From positions 1,904,274,644 through 1,904,338,643 of the forward strand of contig OY728163.1 in NCBI GenBank assembly GCA_963277665.1: a DNA stretch of 64,000 nucleotides. The letters run 5' to 3'. The notes below the pieces were generated by a model. It did not search any database, was not told the DNA's origin, and was given only the letters and a program-made list of their open reading frames with translations. The position numbers and the translations under genes are program-made. The DNA is from Viscum album. Its lineage: Eukaryota; Streptophyta; Magnoliopsida; Santalales; Viscaceae. Positions 23,546-35,616 of this stretch are shown one piece after another; positions within the stretch are counted from its first letter, which is position 1, and every line of letters begins with the position of its first letter.

Positions 23546-25087
23546 GGGTGAGGGGCACCTTAGGAAAAACTTAAAATATTATTTTATAATAAATTTATAT
23601 TCGGTTTATAATGGCTCCAAAGTGACTTATTTTGAGTCTAAGGTGGTTATGGGTCTAAATACTTTCAACCAATAGATTTTATACAGGTTTGGGTCACTAT
23701 ATTAACCTTATCATTTATATTTAACTCTTAGTTAAATAGTTTGACATTTACCATGTCTCTTTGTATTTTTATATTATATGGTTAAAAAACTTACTATAAC
23801 AAGACAAGAGAACCCCAAGTGGATCATTAATGATACACCTATCATTATATAAGTCTCTTGGACGAACCTTATATTTTTAGGAATTGAATATCAATTATTA
23901 ATATAATATTTTTTTTAAAAACTCTTTTATGTCAATTTTGACACTATTTGGTATTTTGTTTTTTCTAAATTCATAAAAACATTATTAATTCAAAACTAAT
24001 TCATTTAATTAACAATAACATGTCATATTAATCTATAAAATTAGTTTAATTCATAAAAAGTCTCAAATTAAATTTATTTGGATATTTATAATATCAATTA
24101 TTTTAATATTTCATTAATTAGGTAATTACTGCATCACCATTGTGTCATAAATAAATTATATTATTTAATGTCTAAAAATTATAAATAAAATATAATTATG
24201 TAGGAAATATTTTTATATTTCTAATTAATATTTATAATCTAATTTATCTTAAGTATAACTCTATATTAAAAATGTTTTAGTTATTTAACTTTGATTTTAT
24301 CTCTTTTAACTCTTCTTTGAATTAAATAATAATAAATGTCCTAATCTAATCCAAGTGGACCAAAGAGGTTCATATTATATTCCTAAGGTTGTTTTTGGTC
24401 GAATTATACTTATCCAATTGAATTAGTACATGTGTTAGGGTAATAATAATATCATTTTTACCCTTAATTACCCTATTTACTTTTAACCGTGGTAAATAAA
24501 AGTAAAAAGTTACTATTCACCAAAAATTATTTTTATCTTATTGAACCAAATTTTACTCCTTGATATTAACCATGTCTCTCGGATTTTTGAGATTCCACTC
24601 ACAGAAGAGGTAAAATTAAGTTTTATGTGAATTTGCAAATTCTCCTATGAGATGGGTAAAAGACGGTGAAAAGTTCAATAAAATTTTTATTTATCTAAAA
24701 TTATTATAAACTGACTCCAATGGATTACATTGAACTTATATAGGTATTATGTATCTATTTTTACCTAAAATAAATTTAAATAAAATAAATAATTATTTAA
24801 ATAAAAATTCGGTTTTAAACTATAACTCAGTGTTTTTCACTATTCATCAAAAATTAAAAGTTTTCAGAAAAATACCAAAAATTCACCCTAAGATGATGTC
24901 TATATTCCGAATCCAAAAATGAAGTCCAATTTGAATGATAATATTTATAAAATTTCAAAAATTGGGTATTACTATTCATAACGACTACTTTGATTGGTCG
25001 CGGTGTGTTAGAATCTCGATGTTGTGTACAATGCAAGTTATTGCATTATTCAAAGGGAAACATACTGTGGAAGATTAGGGTGTTACA

Positions 25088-25092
25088 CCCTT
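25088..25092. repeat. Target-site duplication of gypsy-1, right
   Basis: The sequence ccctt directly follows the terminal tgttaca and equals 12620-12624. Confidence 0.9.
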
Positions 25093-26630
25093 GGAATTCC
25101 AAATCCAAGTCGAACAAATGAAATCAGAACCCTCATCAAGCCTTACATCTCACATCCCAACATACTTGAGAATTCTAAAACCAAACCTCAAAGAAAACCT
25201 CATACTAAAACTCTCTCAATCCAAAACAGCATCTATATGGCCTCTATATGATAAAAGGATCCCACCATCATGATATATATAGAGTATGATTATATTAGAC
25301 TACTAACAAGGCCAATCCTAACACCAAGATAAAAAATTAGTGAAATGCATCTAAGGAGGGAGTACACAATGTGTACCTTAGGAACACGGAATGTACCCCT
25401 AGAAAATCTCCATAGTCGTGTATTTTGATTAACCTAGCTTTTTCTTTTTAATGTACATAGTATGCCTACCCCAAATATAGCATGTAACTTACATGGGGTA
25501 CCTACCTGTGTACCTCGACCCAACTCGGCGTGCACAATGCTTGGCCACACATCGTGCACTGAACACAAATGGTGTGTCTCCCACACAGGGTACCTATCCA
25601 TATAACCTACATGATGTCAGGAAAAGTTACTTACTTAGACACTAGCCAAGTACTGCACATGGCCTCTGGATATGTACTTTACACTACCATGTGCCCCATC
25701 ACATGGGGTGTTTGGTCATGCCCCTAAACATACCCCAAGTGTCTCTACATGGAGTATCCCAAGCATACATGTCTTATAACCCCAAATATTTTACCCTACA
25801 CCTAAAAAGTAGAACTCACAACATGTTTTCTTGGTCTATGCATCATGTGATTGGGTTTTTCCAAACATAAAACCCTTAAGATACCCCAAAATTATCATTT
25901 CATCCCTAAAAACCAAAAATAGGACTTATAGGGTACTTAGTAACCCAAAAACTAAATTAAAACTTAAAAAACTACATTATAGATATTTTCAGTGAAAAAG
26001 AAACAAACGACCAACCTTTGGGTGTAAAATTACAAAGCTTCATATCGAATCCCCACAACACAACCACTAATTCGCAACCCACCAACTTGAATGATCCCCT
26101 ACAATGTTGCATCCCTATACCTCTCATTTACTCTCTCAATAGAAGGAAAAAAGAGGATATCTCCTCAGTTGTGTGAAAAAATCCAAGGATATTGGGAGAA
26201 AGGAAAAGGGGAAAATGAAAAAAAAAATTGGAAAAGAAAAGAAAAGGGGGCTCTGGCCTAGGCTGAGAGCCCAACATAAGGTTACGTATCTCACAGGAAA
26301 AACCCCCAAATCAAGATTCAAAAGAGGAGTCAAAATATAAATCCAACACTACAAATAGAATATATAACCAAACGAATGCACGCGAATAATTAATATTTAA
26401 TTAATTAAATATTAATTATTCTATAAAAATTTGAATGACTCAGAATTCCACAAAAATTATTTACAAGGGTAAAAACCCTATTACAGGACCAACAGAGTGG
26501 TAAAAAAATCATTCAAGATCTCCTAATATGATGAATTTCAATTTTTACCCTTTTAAAATACCTGAGAGAAAAAATTAAAATTTTACATGATTTTCTCCAA
26601 CCATTATGACACGATTCGTGATATAGATCA
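25088..26630 (-). mobile_element. Element B, right LTR-like copy (B2), second part
   Basis: Continues the B1 alignment after the gypsy-1 insertion (B1 about 7920-9430): catcaagcct, ctctcaatccaaaac and a homologous purine-rich stretch with many aaaagaaaag strings (8940-9050 against 26140-26260). The first five bases, ccctt, are the gypsy-1 target duplication. The end at about 26630 is where the base composition flips from A/C-rich to G/T-rich. Confidence 0.5.
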
Positions 26631-26639
26631 TGGATGACA

Positions 26640-28390
26640 TTTAAAATCCTTAGTCTAGCTATGGATATTGAGATCATACTATGGGACCTGAGTACTTCCC
26701 TTGAACATATCTAGGTTTTCCTTCCTTTTTCTGTTTCTTATTATGATTCTAAGATGACCCTTTTCTTGATGTTATACTTCTTGGTGATTTTAGGGCATTC
26801 CACTGGGTGTGTATATACTCACCCCTATACGGGATCTTCCCATACATATCATGTAATATATAGAAGGCATTCCTTAAGACGAATTCCTTGGTGGATCAGG
26901 AGCAGGTGGGTCATAGTTATCCTTGGTAGTATAGATGGCTAGATCATGGAGGTTTCATTTGGAGATAGTTACCATTTCTTAGCAGGTTGGACTCATTTAT
27001 GGTAGGTGGCATTTCATCTTGACCTTTTTATATTTTTAGTTATGTAGAATTATGTTATATTGTGGTATTATAGGTAGTGCATGCATTTTTTGTTTCATTT
27101 TTTAGCTTGTTATGTTACTCTGGTGTATATAGATGCATGTGTGTATACAAGTGCATTAGGCTAAGGACTCCTTGTATATGATATTCCTACTCAATGCTAA
27201 TATCCAGCCCATGAAATATTAGTTTAAGGATTGGGGTGGCATGCATAGTTCGTTATTGGGAAGGCGAGCCCTGGTGGGTTGGGTAGTGTCAGGGATTTTT
27301 AAATAAAGTCATAAATATCATGTTTTTAAGTCATGAGATTTTATTTGTGGATATTTTTTTAATCTAAAATTGTATGTGTATTTACGATATGTTATTTATG
27401 GTAATTTTTGAATTGAAATAATTTTAAGAAGGAAATGGTTTGTTTTGGAAACATTTTTAAGAAAATAATCATTTAGAACTATGTGGTTGGAAATAACCAC
27501 ATGGCTTGGTTGGAAATAGCAACAGTCAGGGTGGAAAGATCTATATGGATTCATCTTGGTGGGTGATGATTTATTTTTTATAAATTATTACTATTGAAGG
27601 TTTTTTCATTCATAGAAGAATGATTTATTACTTTTTATTTTCCACATGATGGTGTAACTTGTGTAAATATATTTTTCAGATTAAATTTATATGGTTTTGT
27701 ATGTTTGGAAATATGAATTCTCTGGTACATATTTTTGGGATTAGTATGCATTGTGGAAATAATTTTTAAACTATTTAATTTTAAATTATTTTCTTTTCAT
27801 TATAAACATATTTGGTTACATGGTTTATAATTAATCATACATTGGAAGGAATGAGATTGATTTAGGGAAATCCTACTAAGTAAAGTGTTACTCAGCCCCA
27901 CCCCACATATGTTGTTGTGTGTGTAGATATTGTTTTTCATGATACAAGAAATGGAATGAATACCTTGTTCATTTGTGAGGAATCATAATAGTTATGTTCA
28001 TGTTGGGATATGTTGGTGTTTGACTAAAATTCATTGGAGGTTTTTTTTATCTTAGAGGGGTCGATGTCGATCATCTACCTTTGGTATTGTATATCAGTCT
28101 TCAATCTTGTTTCAGGGGAATTATTGGTGCATCGTTTCTTTAAATTTTGTTTCAATGGATGGTTTTTTACTTTAAAATAACGTTTCATTTATATATGAAA
28201 TTTTTTATTTATCATTTTTAAGGTAAAGTCATTCCTAAACAATTATTTGGTATCCCTCATCACTAGTTGTTAGCCTTTAGTAATAAGGTAACATGCTTGA
28301 GGCCATGCGGTGATTCTATTTGTGATTGGGTTTTGGGTATCTTGTTCTGTTGTAAAAATTGTTTTTCTATAATGTGACTTAGGATAACCA
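26640..28390 (+). mobile_element. LTR A2 remnant, plus orientation (3' part of an LTR)
   Basis: Related to A1 (about 5250-6310) in the same orientation across its first kilobase. It then continues past the point where A1 is cut, through cctactaagtaaagtg and ctcagccccacccc (27870-27905), a pattern that in plus orientation marks the last few hundred bases of LTRs of this type. It ends ataacca at 28390, directly before a PBS-like sequence, so this would be the 5' LTR of a plus-strand element. The LTR's first part is missing at 26640. Confidence 0.45.
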
Positions 28391-28391
28391 T

Positions 28392-28404
28392 TTGGTGGCA
28401 GATC
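28392..28404 (+). other. PBS-like site next to LTR A2
   Basis: ttggtggcagatc matches ttggtatcagagc at 10 of 13 positions and lies directly after the LTR-like end. Decay can explain the mismatches; chance cannot be excluded. Confidence 0.4.
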
Positions 28405-30840
28405 GTCTAAGGTGGGTGACATAGAAAAATATGAGGTTGATATTTGGGGTCAATTTCTTTTATACCATTTCTTCTTTCCATTACTTATTATATCATATAT
28501 CGTGAATTTTGGACTTTTTAATGGTTATTAATAGTTTTCTTTGGTTGAGAGATTTATTTCATTTGGTAATTTCTTTTCATTCATTCATTAGTTCTTATTT
28601 TAGTCTTTTTTAATCCAATTGGTTCCATGTTAGCCATTGAATAGAGAATATAATGGTGTGTATATAATTATGAGTGTTATCATAAGCAGTGATCATTTGT
28701 TTTTTTCTTAGGAATATTTAGTGAGTGTAATAAATTTTATTTTGGTGAGGTAAATGTAAATATTTTGGTGTTATACTATTTACATAGGATATATGTGAGT
28801 GGTTTCATTGGGTGATAACTTACAATTCATATTTTTTCAAGTGAGGATAAATAATTTTAAAGATTTATAAGTTTAGTGATGTGGTTATCAGGGATGGGAT
28901 CTATGTCTTTGAATGAGTTAGATTGTGGTGAGAAAATAGGGGGAACCTCCTAAAGAAATATATGATGATGGATCGAGAGTATCCTTCTATGACAAGTGTT
29001 TTGGTTTTTTGGAAATATTTAATATGATGTCACATGGAGTAGCTTATGTAATGGGTCATGGATAATAGTGTTTTATAGTAAAAAACAATCATATATGTTT
29101 TTTATTATTCCTTATAGATATTTTTTAAGGATACATTATTGCTTTTCATTTTAACAGACCAATTTATATGTGTATATGAAGTCGAACATTTTTTATTTTT
29201 CTAGGTTACTACTTTATATGTTTTTTATGTGTTAATACATGTAATTTTATTATCGAATACTATTTTTTAACATTTTTATCTTTTATTGATGGAACATATG
29301 ATGATATATCATTGGAAATATGAGTACCCAGATTATTTTCCCTTTTTTCAAGGATGTTCAAATATTTTTTCCCTATTGGCCCTATTAGAGGATGTCTAGA
29401 TTCTCTTTTCCCTCATATTAGGGATGATAAGTTGTTCTTTTCCCTCTTCTCATTGCAAGAGGATGTATAAATACATTTCTACCTTTCATTGAGGATATTT
29501 AGATTATTCTAATGGGAATCTGAGTTTGAACTCAAAGTTTGTATGGATCCTCCTAGTGGTGCATGAGTTATTGTCAAATGATTTTTGTATGATTTATCCC
29601 AGTGTTGGGGGAGGTGTCTATTGAAACTTTATGATTTATACTAGATGATCTTTGGCATGTTATACATTCTATGATATTTTCATATGATATACAATTAGAA
29701 ATTCCATAAACACATGAACATGAAAACACTTGATTAATCAATTGTGGGAGTTGAGGTCTCTTGGTTGTTCCTACTAGGCTATTATACTCTCACCTAGCAT
29801 GTAAACAATGGTGCACATGTAGTTTCAAATTTTATTTTGCAGGTACGAGAAGATATGTGAGGATAACTTTTTATATGGTGAATGGACTATAATAATGTCA
29901 GGTATAAAATTAGGAATCCATCGGTTAATGGGGTGAGGGTGGTCAACATTGGAAAAAGGATTCATTTGATATATTACTATGTATAATCATTTTAGTTTTT
30001 TTAGTCTGGTCATTGTAGTTGTTTTATCTTGGTTTTTATTGTTTATTATTTTCATTCATATTGAATTTTAATTTTGTATTTCTATATAGGGATTATAGGA
30101 CCATGTGGAATATTCCTTTTCTTTTTTTAGTTATGGGATTTGGGAATGTTCTATGTATATATAGGACATACCATATTTTTGTTAGAATTTGGTAATGAAC
30201 TAAGTTAACACCAAACAAGGGAAAATCATTTTTCAATGGTTTATTGAGAACAAAAAAGATAGTTTTCAACACTAGGCGTTCATGCAACATTCCTGGGTCA
30301 TGTAGCAATCAAGTATAAGTTGATGAATGTTCTAAGACGGGTCATTACAAATGTCATCAGGTCATTTTTGGTTCTAGGATATAGTAATAAAAGGCATAGA
30401 TAAGATGTCAGTATTTTGAAGGTACATTGTGTCATCTACTCAACATTGTTTCACTGAATACCTAAGTGACCAAGGATAACTATGTGTTCAGTCTAGGGAT
30501 TCAAGGTATGAGTGTAGTTTGTTAGTTTTGGTATTCTTGGTACAGAAGGGGAGAGACTTGGAATGATTTAAAGGTCACCACTGGGAGCCATTTTTTCATT
30601 TGATCATACATCATCTATATAGTGGAACATGGTACATATTTATATCTTATATTATGATCACTGATCGTGTATGATTTTAGATAATTAAAATCCACCAAAA
30701 AGTAACTAGTGTTTACCAAAATACTTTATTAAGGGTGACTTCATTAATAATTGTCACTCACGTATTTTCTTTATTACTATTGGTGGTTTGTTCTCTAATT
30801 AGTGATGTTATTCTAGATATTATTTAATGATTTGATATTG
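28405..30840 (+). other. Non-coding GT-rich stretch after A2
   Basis: T-rich and G-rich on the plus strand with no reading frame that resembles gag or pol. It holds a degenerate tandem repeat (29325-29505) and is interrupted by the solo LTR at 30846. Probably the long leader or internal region of the A2 element, but nothing proves it. Confidence 0.35.
29325..29505 (+). repeat. Degenerate ~50-bp tandem repeat
   Basis: About four to five units share cttttccct, attagagg or attaggg, gatg and agattctt blocks in the same order. Unit length varies. Confidence 0.45.
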
Positions 30841-30845
30841 AAAAG
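30841..30845. repeat. Target-site duplication of the copia-type solo LTR, left
   Basis: aaaag, repeated exactly at 32324-32328. Confidence 0.88.
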
Positions 30846-31164
30846 TGTTGGGCAAAAATCCCTCAAGGCTTCATTGAAGTATTTTTGAGGTGATTGTGTT
30901 TGTTGACAAAGTGATCATCTATGTTGTGATTGTTGACAATGAAAATCATGACATACAAATTTGTTGGCAAAGGGGTTTTCATGATGGAATGTCGAGTTCA
31001 AGAGCTGAGGTCAACGATCCATGTTTGATTCAAGAACGTCGACAAAAGGAATGGATGATCTAAAGGCGGTACAAAAAGAACAGATACAAGGTGGCGCTGT
31101 TTTCCAGTGTCTGCCAAATTTTTGGGCCTGAAAATCGACAAATGAAGTAAAGTGTTTTTGGAAA

Positions 31165-31700
31165 AGGGACTTGCGCGCCGTGGACTTGAAGTATAGGAAA
31201 CTTGCGCGCCATATGTTTTTCAAGATCAGAAGATCAAAATATGGCTAAGGAAACAGGTTCGCGCAAGTTTGGGAGTTGGTCGCGCAAGTGTCTAAAAGGA
31301 CAGAAGACTTGCACGCCGAGACTGGGTCGCGCAGGTAACTTGCACGCCGTCGCGCAGGGTGGTCAATTTGCCTATAAATACTGGAACACCCCTCTTCATT
31401 CTGTACCAGAGATCAACACTTTGAGAAATCAGAGCTCCCGTCGCGCAGGTATGGTGGACGCGCAAGTGGTGTGTGGGTCGCGCAAGTGAAGTTGCGCGCC
31501 GGTGGTTGAAGTTGCGCGCCAGTGTGAGAAGTTGCGTGCCGGTTGGCAGTTGCACGCCAATGTTGGTTTGGGCGTAAAAGGAAGAGATTCGTGCAAGTTT
31601 GGAGTTGGGGAAGATTGTGTCGCGCAAGTGTCTGAGGTGGACTTGCGCGCCCGTTGAGACTTGCGCGCCGATACTTGTGCACTGAGTTAGACTTGCACGC
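31165..31700 (+). repeat. Array of CTTGCGCGCC / TCGCGCAAGT motifs
   Basis: About 20 copies of cttgcgcgcc, ttgcgcgccggt or the near-complement tcgcgcaagt, in both orientations, spaced 10 to 60 bp apart on both sides of the TATA box. Some copies are changed to cttgcacgcc or cgtgcaag, as expected from CpG decay. It explains the stop-poor frames seen here on both strands. Confidence 0.8.
31373..31380 (+). promoter_or_regulatory. TATA box of the copia-type solo LTR
   Basis: tataaata within gcctataaatactgg, with a pyrimidine-rich start region (cccctcttcattctgtacc) about 25-40 bases downstream. Confidence 0.7.
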
Positions 31701-32323
31701 CAAGTAAGGTTTATTTCTAGAAGTGTTTTTTGGGCTGCGTGGAAGTTGGAAGTTTTCCTGATACCTTCGATGCAAAGAGATATTCATCTATGGGTGAAAG
31801 TTGTACTTCAATAGAGCATCTACATAAAGAGGAAGATGCATTCTTTCATGAAAATGAAGAGACCTACAGGTCTATAAACTGTGAGTGAATTCCTTCCAAG
31901 AGCAGTGAGAAAAGGAAGAGAAAGAAGGTGATCCTCTCCACCGACAGTGAGCCAGAGAGAGAGAAACAGGGAGTGAACCTTGGAGAAGTAGTGAGCTGAC
32001 CCTAAACATTGTAAAGGCAGTGAGCCTGGGCATAGAAGTGATCTAGCCCGAACATTGTAATCCACAGCTAGTGAAGTTTAGTGGAATTGGTACGACCGAC
32101 AACTTGTCGGCGTATGCTCCTTGGACGTAGCCCTTTGCGGCGAACCATGTAAAATTGTTGTGTCCTATGCATGCTTTACTTTCTATTTACTTTGTGCAAC
32201 AGGAAAGAGAGAGAAGAGTGTTTTGCTTAACAGCGAAACAAGATCAGAGCAGGCGTTAATTTTAAATTAGTCATACCCTGATTCACCCCCCCTCTCAGGG
32301 TATTCAGCCTTATGGACCTAACA

Positions 32324-32328
32324 AAAAG
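32324..32328. repeat. Target-site duplication of the copia-type solo LTR, right
   Basis: aaaag, identical to 30841-30845. Confidence 0.88.
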
Positions 32329-34531
32329 TGGGTAAAATATTTTGTTATTTTAAAAATATAGATTATGGATCTTTTATTGAGTGTTGAAATAAAATAGTTT
32401 TTGAAATTGTGATTGAATTTTGTGAAGTGATCTTCTATTTGGAAATATATTGAAATAATTTTTTTAAAAATATGGGTTTAAAGTGTATTTGGTATTATAA
32501 AAATGATGTTTTTAATAATTGATCAAGGAATTTGATTTAAAAATAATGTTTAACTATATATGTTAAATTTATCTATTTGATTTTGTGTGTACATTTAAAT
32601 TGATTTTTTTAAACAGCTAAAATTTTCTAAATATGAATATAAAAAATTTAGAAATATAATGGAAGGGGAAAAGGTGTTAAATCATTGTTGATTCTTATAG
32701 TACACAGTTTATTAAATGGAGTATATCAGTGAAAATGTACTTTGTGATTGATATTTTTTTTTATTGGGAGATGTGTATTTTGGTGTTGGGAGTTGTGCAA
32801 CGGAAGTGTGATGGTTATTCTATGATATGATTTAGTGTGTTGAAAATGAATTGGTGAATGGGATGGTAGAGATTTTTGGCTGAAAGTCCAAGCATGGATT
32901 TTTAGGGGAGAAAAAGAATTATAGTGGGGCGTTTGTAATGGCTTGTATTTCTACTGCTTACATTGCTGAATATTTTTGTAGATATATATGGTTAGAGTGA
33001 ATTTGGTGGGGAAATTTTAATTTTGGTATTTTGATGGAGAAGATGATCATTATCTATGTTTTCTGGGAGTTTAAAAGGTTTTTTTGAGATGGTGAGATGA
33101 TTAGAAAGGCCTATAAGAGATATGTTTGGTGCTTTTAGAAATAAGGATTTTGGGAGGTGGGTGTATGTAGTAGCTGGGTACTGATAAGGTGCCACTAGAT
33201 ACTCAGTGAGCTAACCAGTATGATTGCACCAATGGTTTGCTACTAGATGATTGGAAGTCTTACACATGGTATTTGTGGGGTCGCTGAGGGGTCGGTGGAG
33301 AGTCATTGGGTACTTGATGGTGTCAAGTTTGATTTTTTAAATGCGGCTAAAACAAACTTTTTGATTTCTCTAATTTGAACACCCTCACGGGTTTTCTCAA
33401 GACGAGAGATTCACATGTGGGGGGGGGGGGGCTTTCTCCCCTATTCTACTTCATTCATCTTTATTCCTTCCTTGATTCTAGGTGTTCATGATGGGTTGGT
33501 TCACAATTCAAGGCGATTCTTCCCCTTTCCCCTTCCTTTTATTTCTCCCTTGTTTTTTCTTTGATCTTGGATGGTTGGGTTAGGGAATTCGGCATGTGAT
33601 TTCACTAAAGCATTGAAAAATCACTTCGATTAAAAAGGATTTTATGTGAAAGGGATACAGTTGTCCAAGAAGGATGATTGCACTCTGTTGATTATCATTT
33701 TAATGAAAGTTAGTTGCTCGGTGTGAGTTTTTAGGGATTTTATTTAGTTTGTCTTAAAATAATAAATGTTTAGGTTAAGGAAATTAGGAATTTTTGTGTT
33801 TGTCGAATATCCATTAAGCATTGTCTATGGGAGTTTTGTTTAGGTAATTGTTTTACTCTATTTATAGACATTGGTTTATTTCTTCAAGGTGCTCCTTGGT
33901 GGTTTTAGGGATTTGATTAGCTCACCATGGGTTATTAGGCAAGTGTTTTCAATCCTCCCTTAGTGTTTTTATTGGATTTCTTTGATGATGTGTGTGCCAA
34001 ATGATTGGTACAACTTACATGAAATTCAAAAGGTCAATTTGGAAGATGGACATGTATGGTTTTCGTAAATGAACTGCTTGGTTGAATTAAATTGTTACTT
34101 GCAATTGTGTTACTTGAACATGTTTAATTATTCCTATACTATTTGATTTTTTCTTTATTCGTCATTATATTTCTTAAAGAATTATTCAATTATTGGCGAA
34201 GCCTTAATTATTCTTTTCCACATATGGATACTCTGAAAGTGTGTTTATTGGATCGTTCGGTTTAAAATGGGATTACTAGATTGATTAATTAATCCTGTTT
34301 TCTTGAATATTTTCTATTTTCATGTTAAACATGTTTCATGGGCTCCTTGTTAGGATATAAATGATGACAAATAACTTCTAATTTTGTTGATTGTTTTATG
34401 TGAATTTCTCTGAATACCACCAATTTATTTTGTGATTAAATCTTAGGTAAAATGCATTTTCCTTATTTTTAATGTTTTGAAAAATATGCATGGAATTAAA
34501 TATATATTTTTGACTTCTCTCTAAAAATACA
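32329..34531 (+). other. Unassigned GT-rich stretch
   Basis: No coding frame, LTR end or RNA gene recognised. Continues the composition of 28405-30840, so it is probably the same old element on the other side of the solo LTR. A 13-base G run sits at 33419-33431. Confidence 0.3.
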
Positions 34532-35616
34532 GGTGTTTGGAGGCCCAATTGTCAAAGGATTTGATGGCCCATCTCTAATTGCCACTGTTTGATCACCAAT
34601 GGAGGGGTGGCAATCATTGATCTGCTGACAAAGGGTTACTTCCATGGAGGGTGGTCCGCATTTTGGGCAATCAGCTTCAAAGGGATGTTCATGAGAAGGT
34701 GGTCGAACCCTTGTTCTACACCAAGATCTGATGCAGAATCGATGGGGAGGCAGAGCCGGGTTCACCTTGGTGGGAGTGTCCTGACGTTCGCTGGTGATTT
34801 GGTTCACGGTTCGAAGCAGGTCGTCCAGCCGCCGGCACTGAGGTTCGATGGGGCTTCGGCGCATAGATGCTTTGGGCTCGCTGCTGGTCGCTGATCGAGC
34901 GATGTTGGGCGTTGCCATTAAAACCCAAAGAAGGAGGTTGCGGGTTCGTTTGAGTCTTTGCCACTGCAGCAGACCGGGCTTGAGCTCATGCCGTGATGTA
35001 TTTTCTCTGCTATGATCGATACAGAATCTGGTTTGTGTTAATTTGATAGGAGGTCCTGGGCTACTCCTTCCAGTCTGGTGGTTGTTTTGAGGTGCTGCAG
35101 ACCATGTGTTTGATGAAAGTCCGGTTCACTGCTGCAATTTGGAGGCACATGCGAGTAGCATAAAGAGGGGTCGAGCTGGCTGCTGCAAACCTGAAGTGGG
35201 GCTGTCAAAGAGTGTTCATGCTATACTGCTTTGGAGTTCAAAGATGGTGATTCGTGTTATTGTTGTCCATGCCTAGGTCGCTGCATCTGTCAAGCTGGTA
35301 CAGCGCTAGTCCAAACAGGGAGGACAGATCATGAGTTCAAAGAGGCTGCCCGAGGTTCATGTTCACTTCTGCACACAAACCATTCGACCGAAGTCCTCGG
35401 GTTGAGTTGTTTTTGATCCTTTAAACAAGTTGGGATGGGCCTGTGTTATGGGCTGGATGATAAAGACTTGGAGGCCCTGAGTTGATACAATAGTGAAATT
35501 AAGGTACTGACATGTGTTTTTTCTGTTACAAATTGCATGGAGGAGAGAGGTACACAATAGAATTTACTGCCCCAGCAAAAGGAAGATCCCCAAGAGACCA
35601 CCACTTGTACTAGTGA
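34532..35616 (+). other. GC-balanced island of unknown origin with splice-like borders
   Basis: About 1.1 kb that is clearly richer in G+C than the AT-rich DNA on both sides. The left border, ttctctctaaaaatacag, resembles a 3' splice site, and the right border, actagtgaggtatcc, contains a possible donor. Frames of 100-140 residues exist on both strands but none shows a domain I recognise, and composition alone gives such frames. It could be an exon of a non-coding transcript, a captured gene piece, or the inside of an unrecognised element. I cannot name it. Confidence 0.35.

Larger units (their letters stand above)
12625..25087 (-). mobile_element. gypsy-1: complete decayed Ty3/gypsy chromovirus, 12.5 kb
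   Basis: Two long LTRs (12625-16346 and 21357-25087) flank a 5 kb interior with gag, zinc knuckles, protease, RT, RNase H, integrase and a C-terminal chromodomain in that order on the minus strand. The domain order is that of Ty3/gypsy; the chromodomain and very long LTRs suggest the Tekay/Del group, though clade needs an RT tree. A perfect CCCTT duplication, a tRNA-iMet-type primer site and a polypurine tract fix its ends. All reading frames carry stops or shifts, so it cannot act by itself. By eye the two LTRs differ at roughly one base in ten to twenty outside a few highly conserved patches, so the insertion is old. It sits inside element B's right LTR and is therefore younger than B. Confidence 0.93.
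21357..25087 (-). mobile_element. gypsy-1 right LTR (5' LTR), 3731 bp
   Basis: Collinear with the left LTR over its whole length. Its inner end reads tataactcccc where the other has tgtaacgccct, so the terminal dinucleotide is mutated there. The primer binding site abuts it. TATA box at about 23537-23545, structured modules at 22968-23005 and 23153-23199, donor-like sites at 22393-22401 and 22635-22644. Confidence 0.93.
30846..32323 (+). mobile_element. Solo LTR, probably Ty1/copia, 1478 bp
   Basis: Begins TGTTGGG and ends CCTAACA, near-perfect inverted ends with TG and CA, flanked on both sides by AAAAG. Shortly before the 3' end comes ttcaccccccctctcagggt, a string typical of the end of plant copia LTRs. 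A TATA box (31373-31380) gives plus orientation. No gag, pol, PBS or second LTR is present, so the interior was lost by LTR-LTR recombination. Compared with its surroundings it keeps many CpG sites and an array of about 20 GCGC-core motifs (31165-31700). The exact duplication and kept CpG indicate a rather young insertion. Confidence 0.88.

Noticed and set aside
31202..31787. Open frames of 95-124 codons on both strands in the copia-type LTR
   Set aside because: Explained by the GCGC motif array; no protein family resemblance, and the TATA box and start region lie inside the frames.
34496..34918. 140-codon minus-strand frame
   Set aside because: No recognisable domain; it overlaps other open frames of similar size, and it runs over the splice-like border at 34532.
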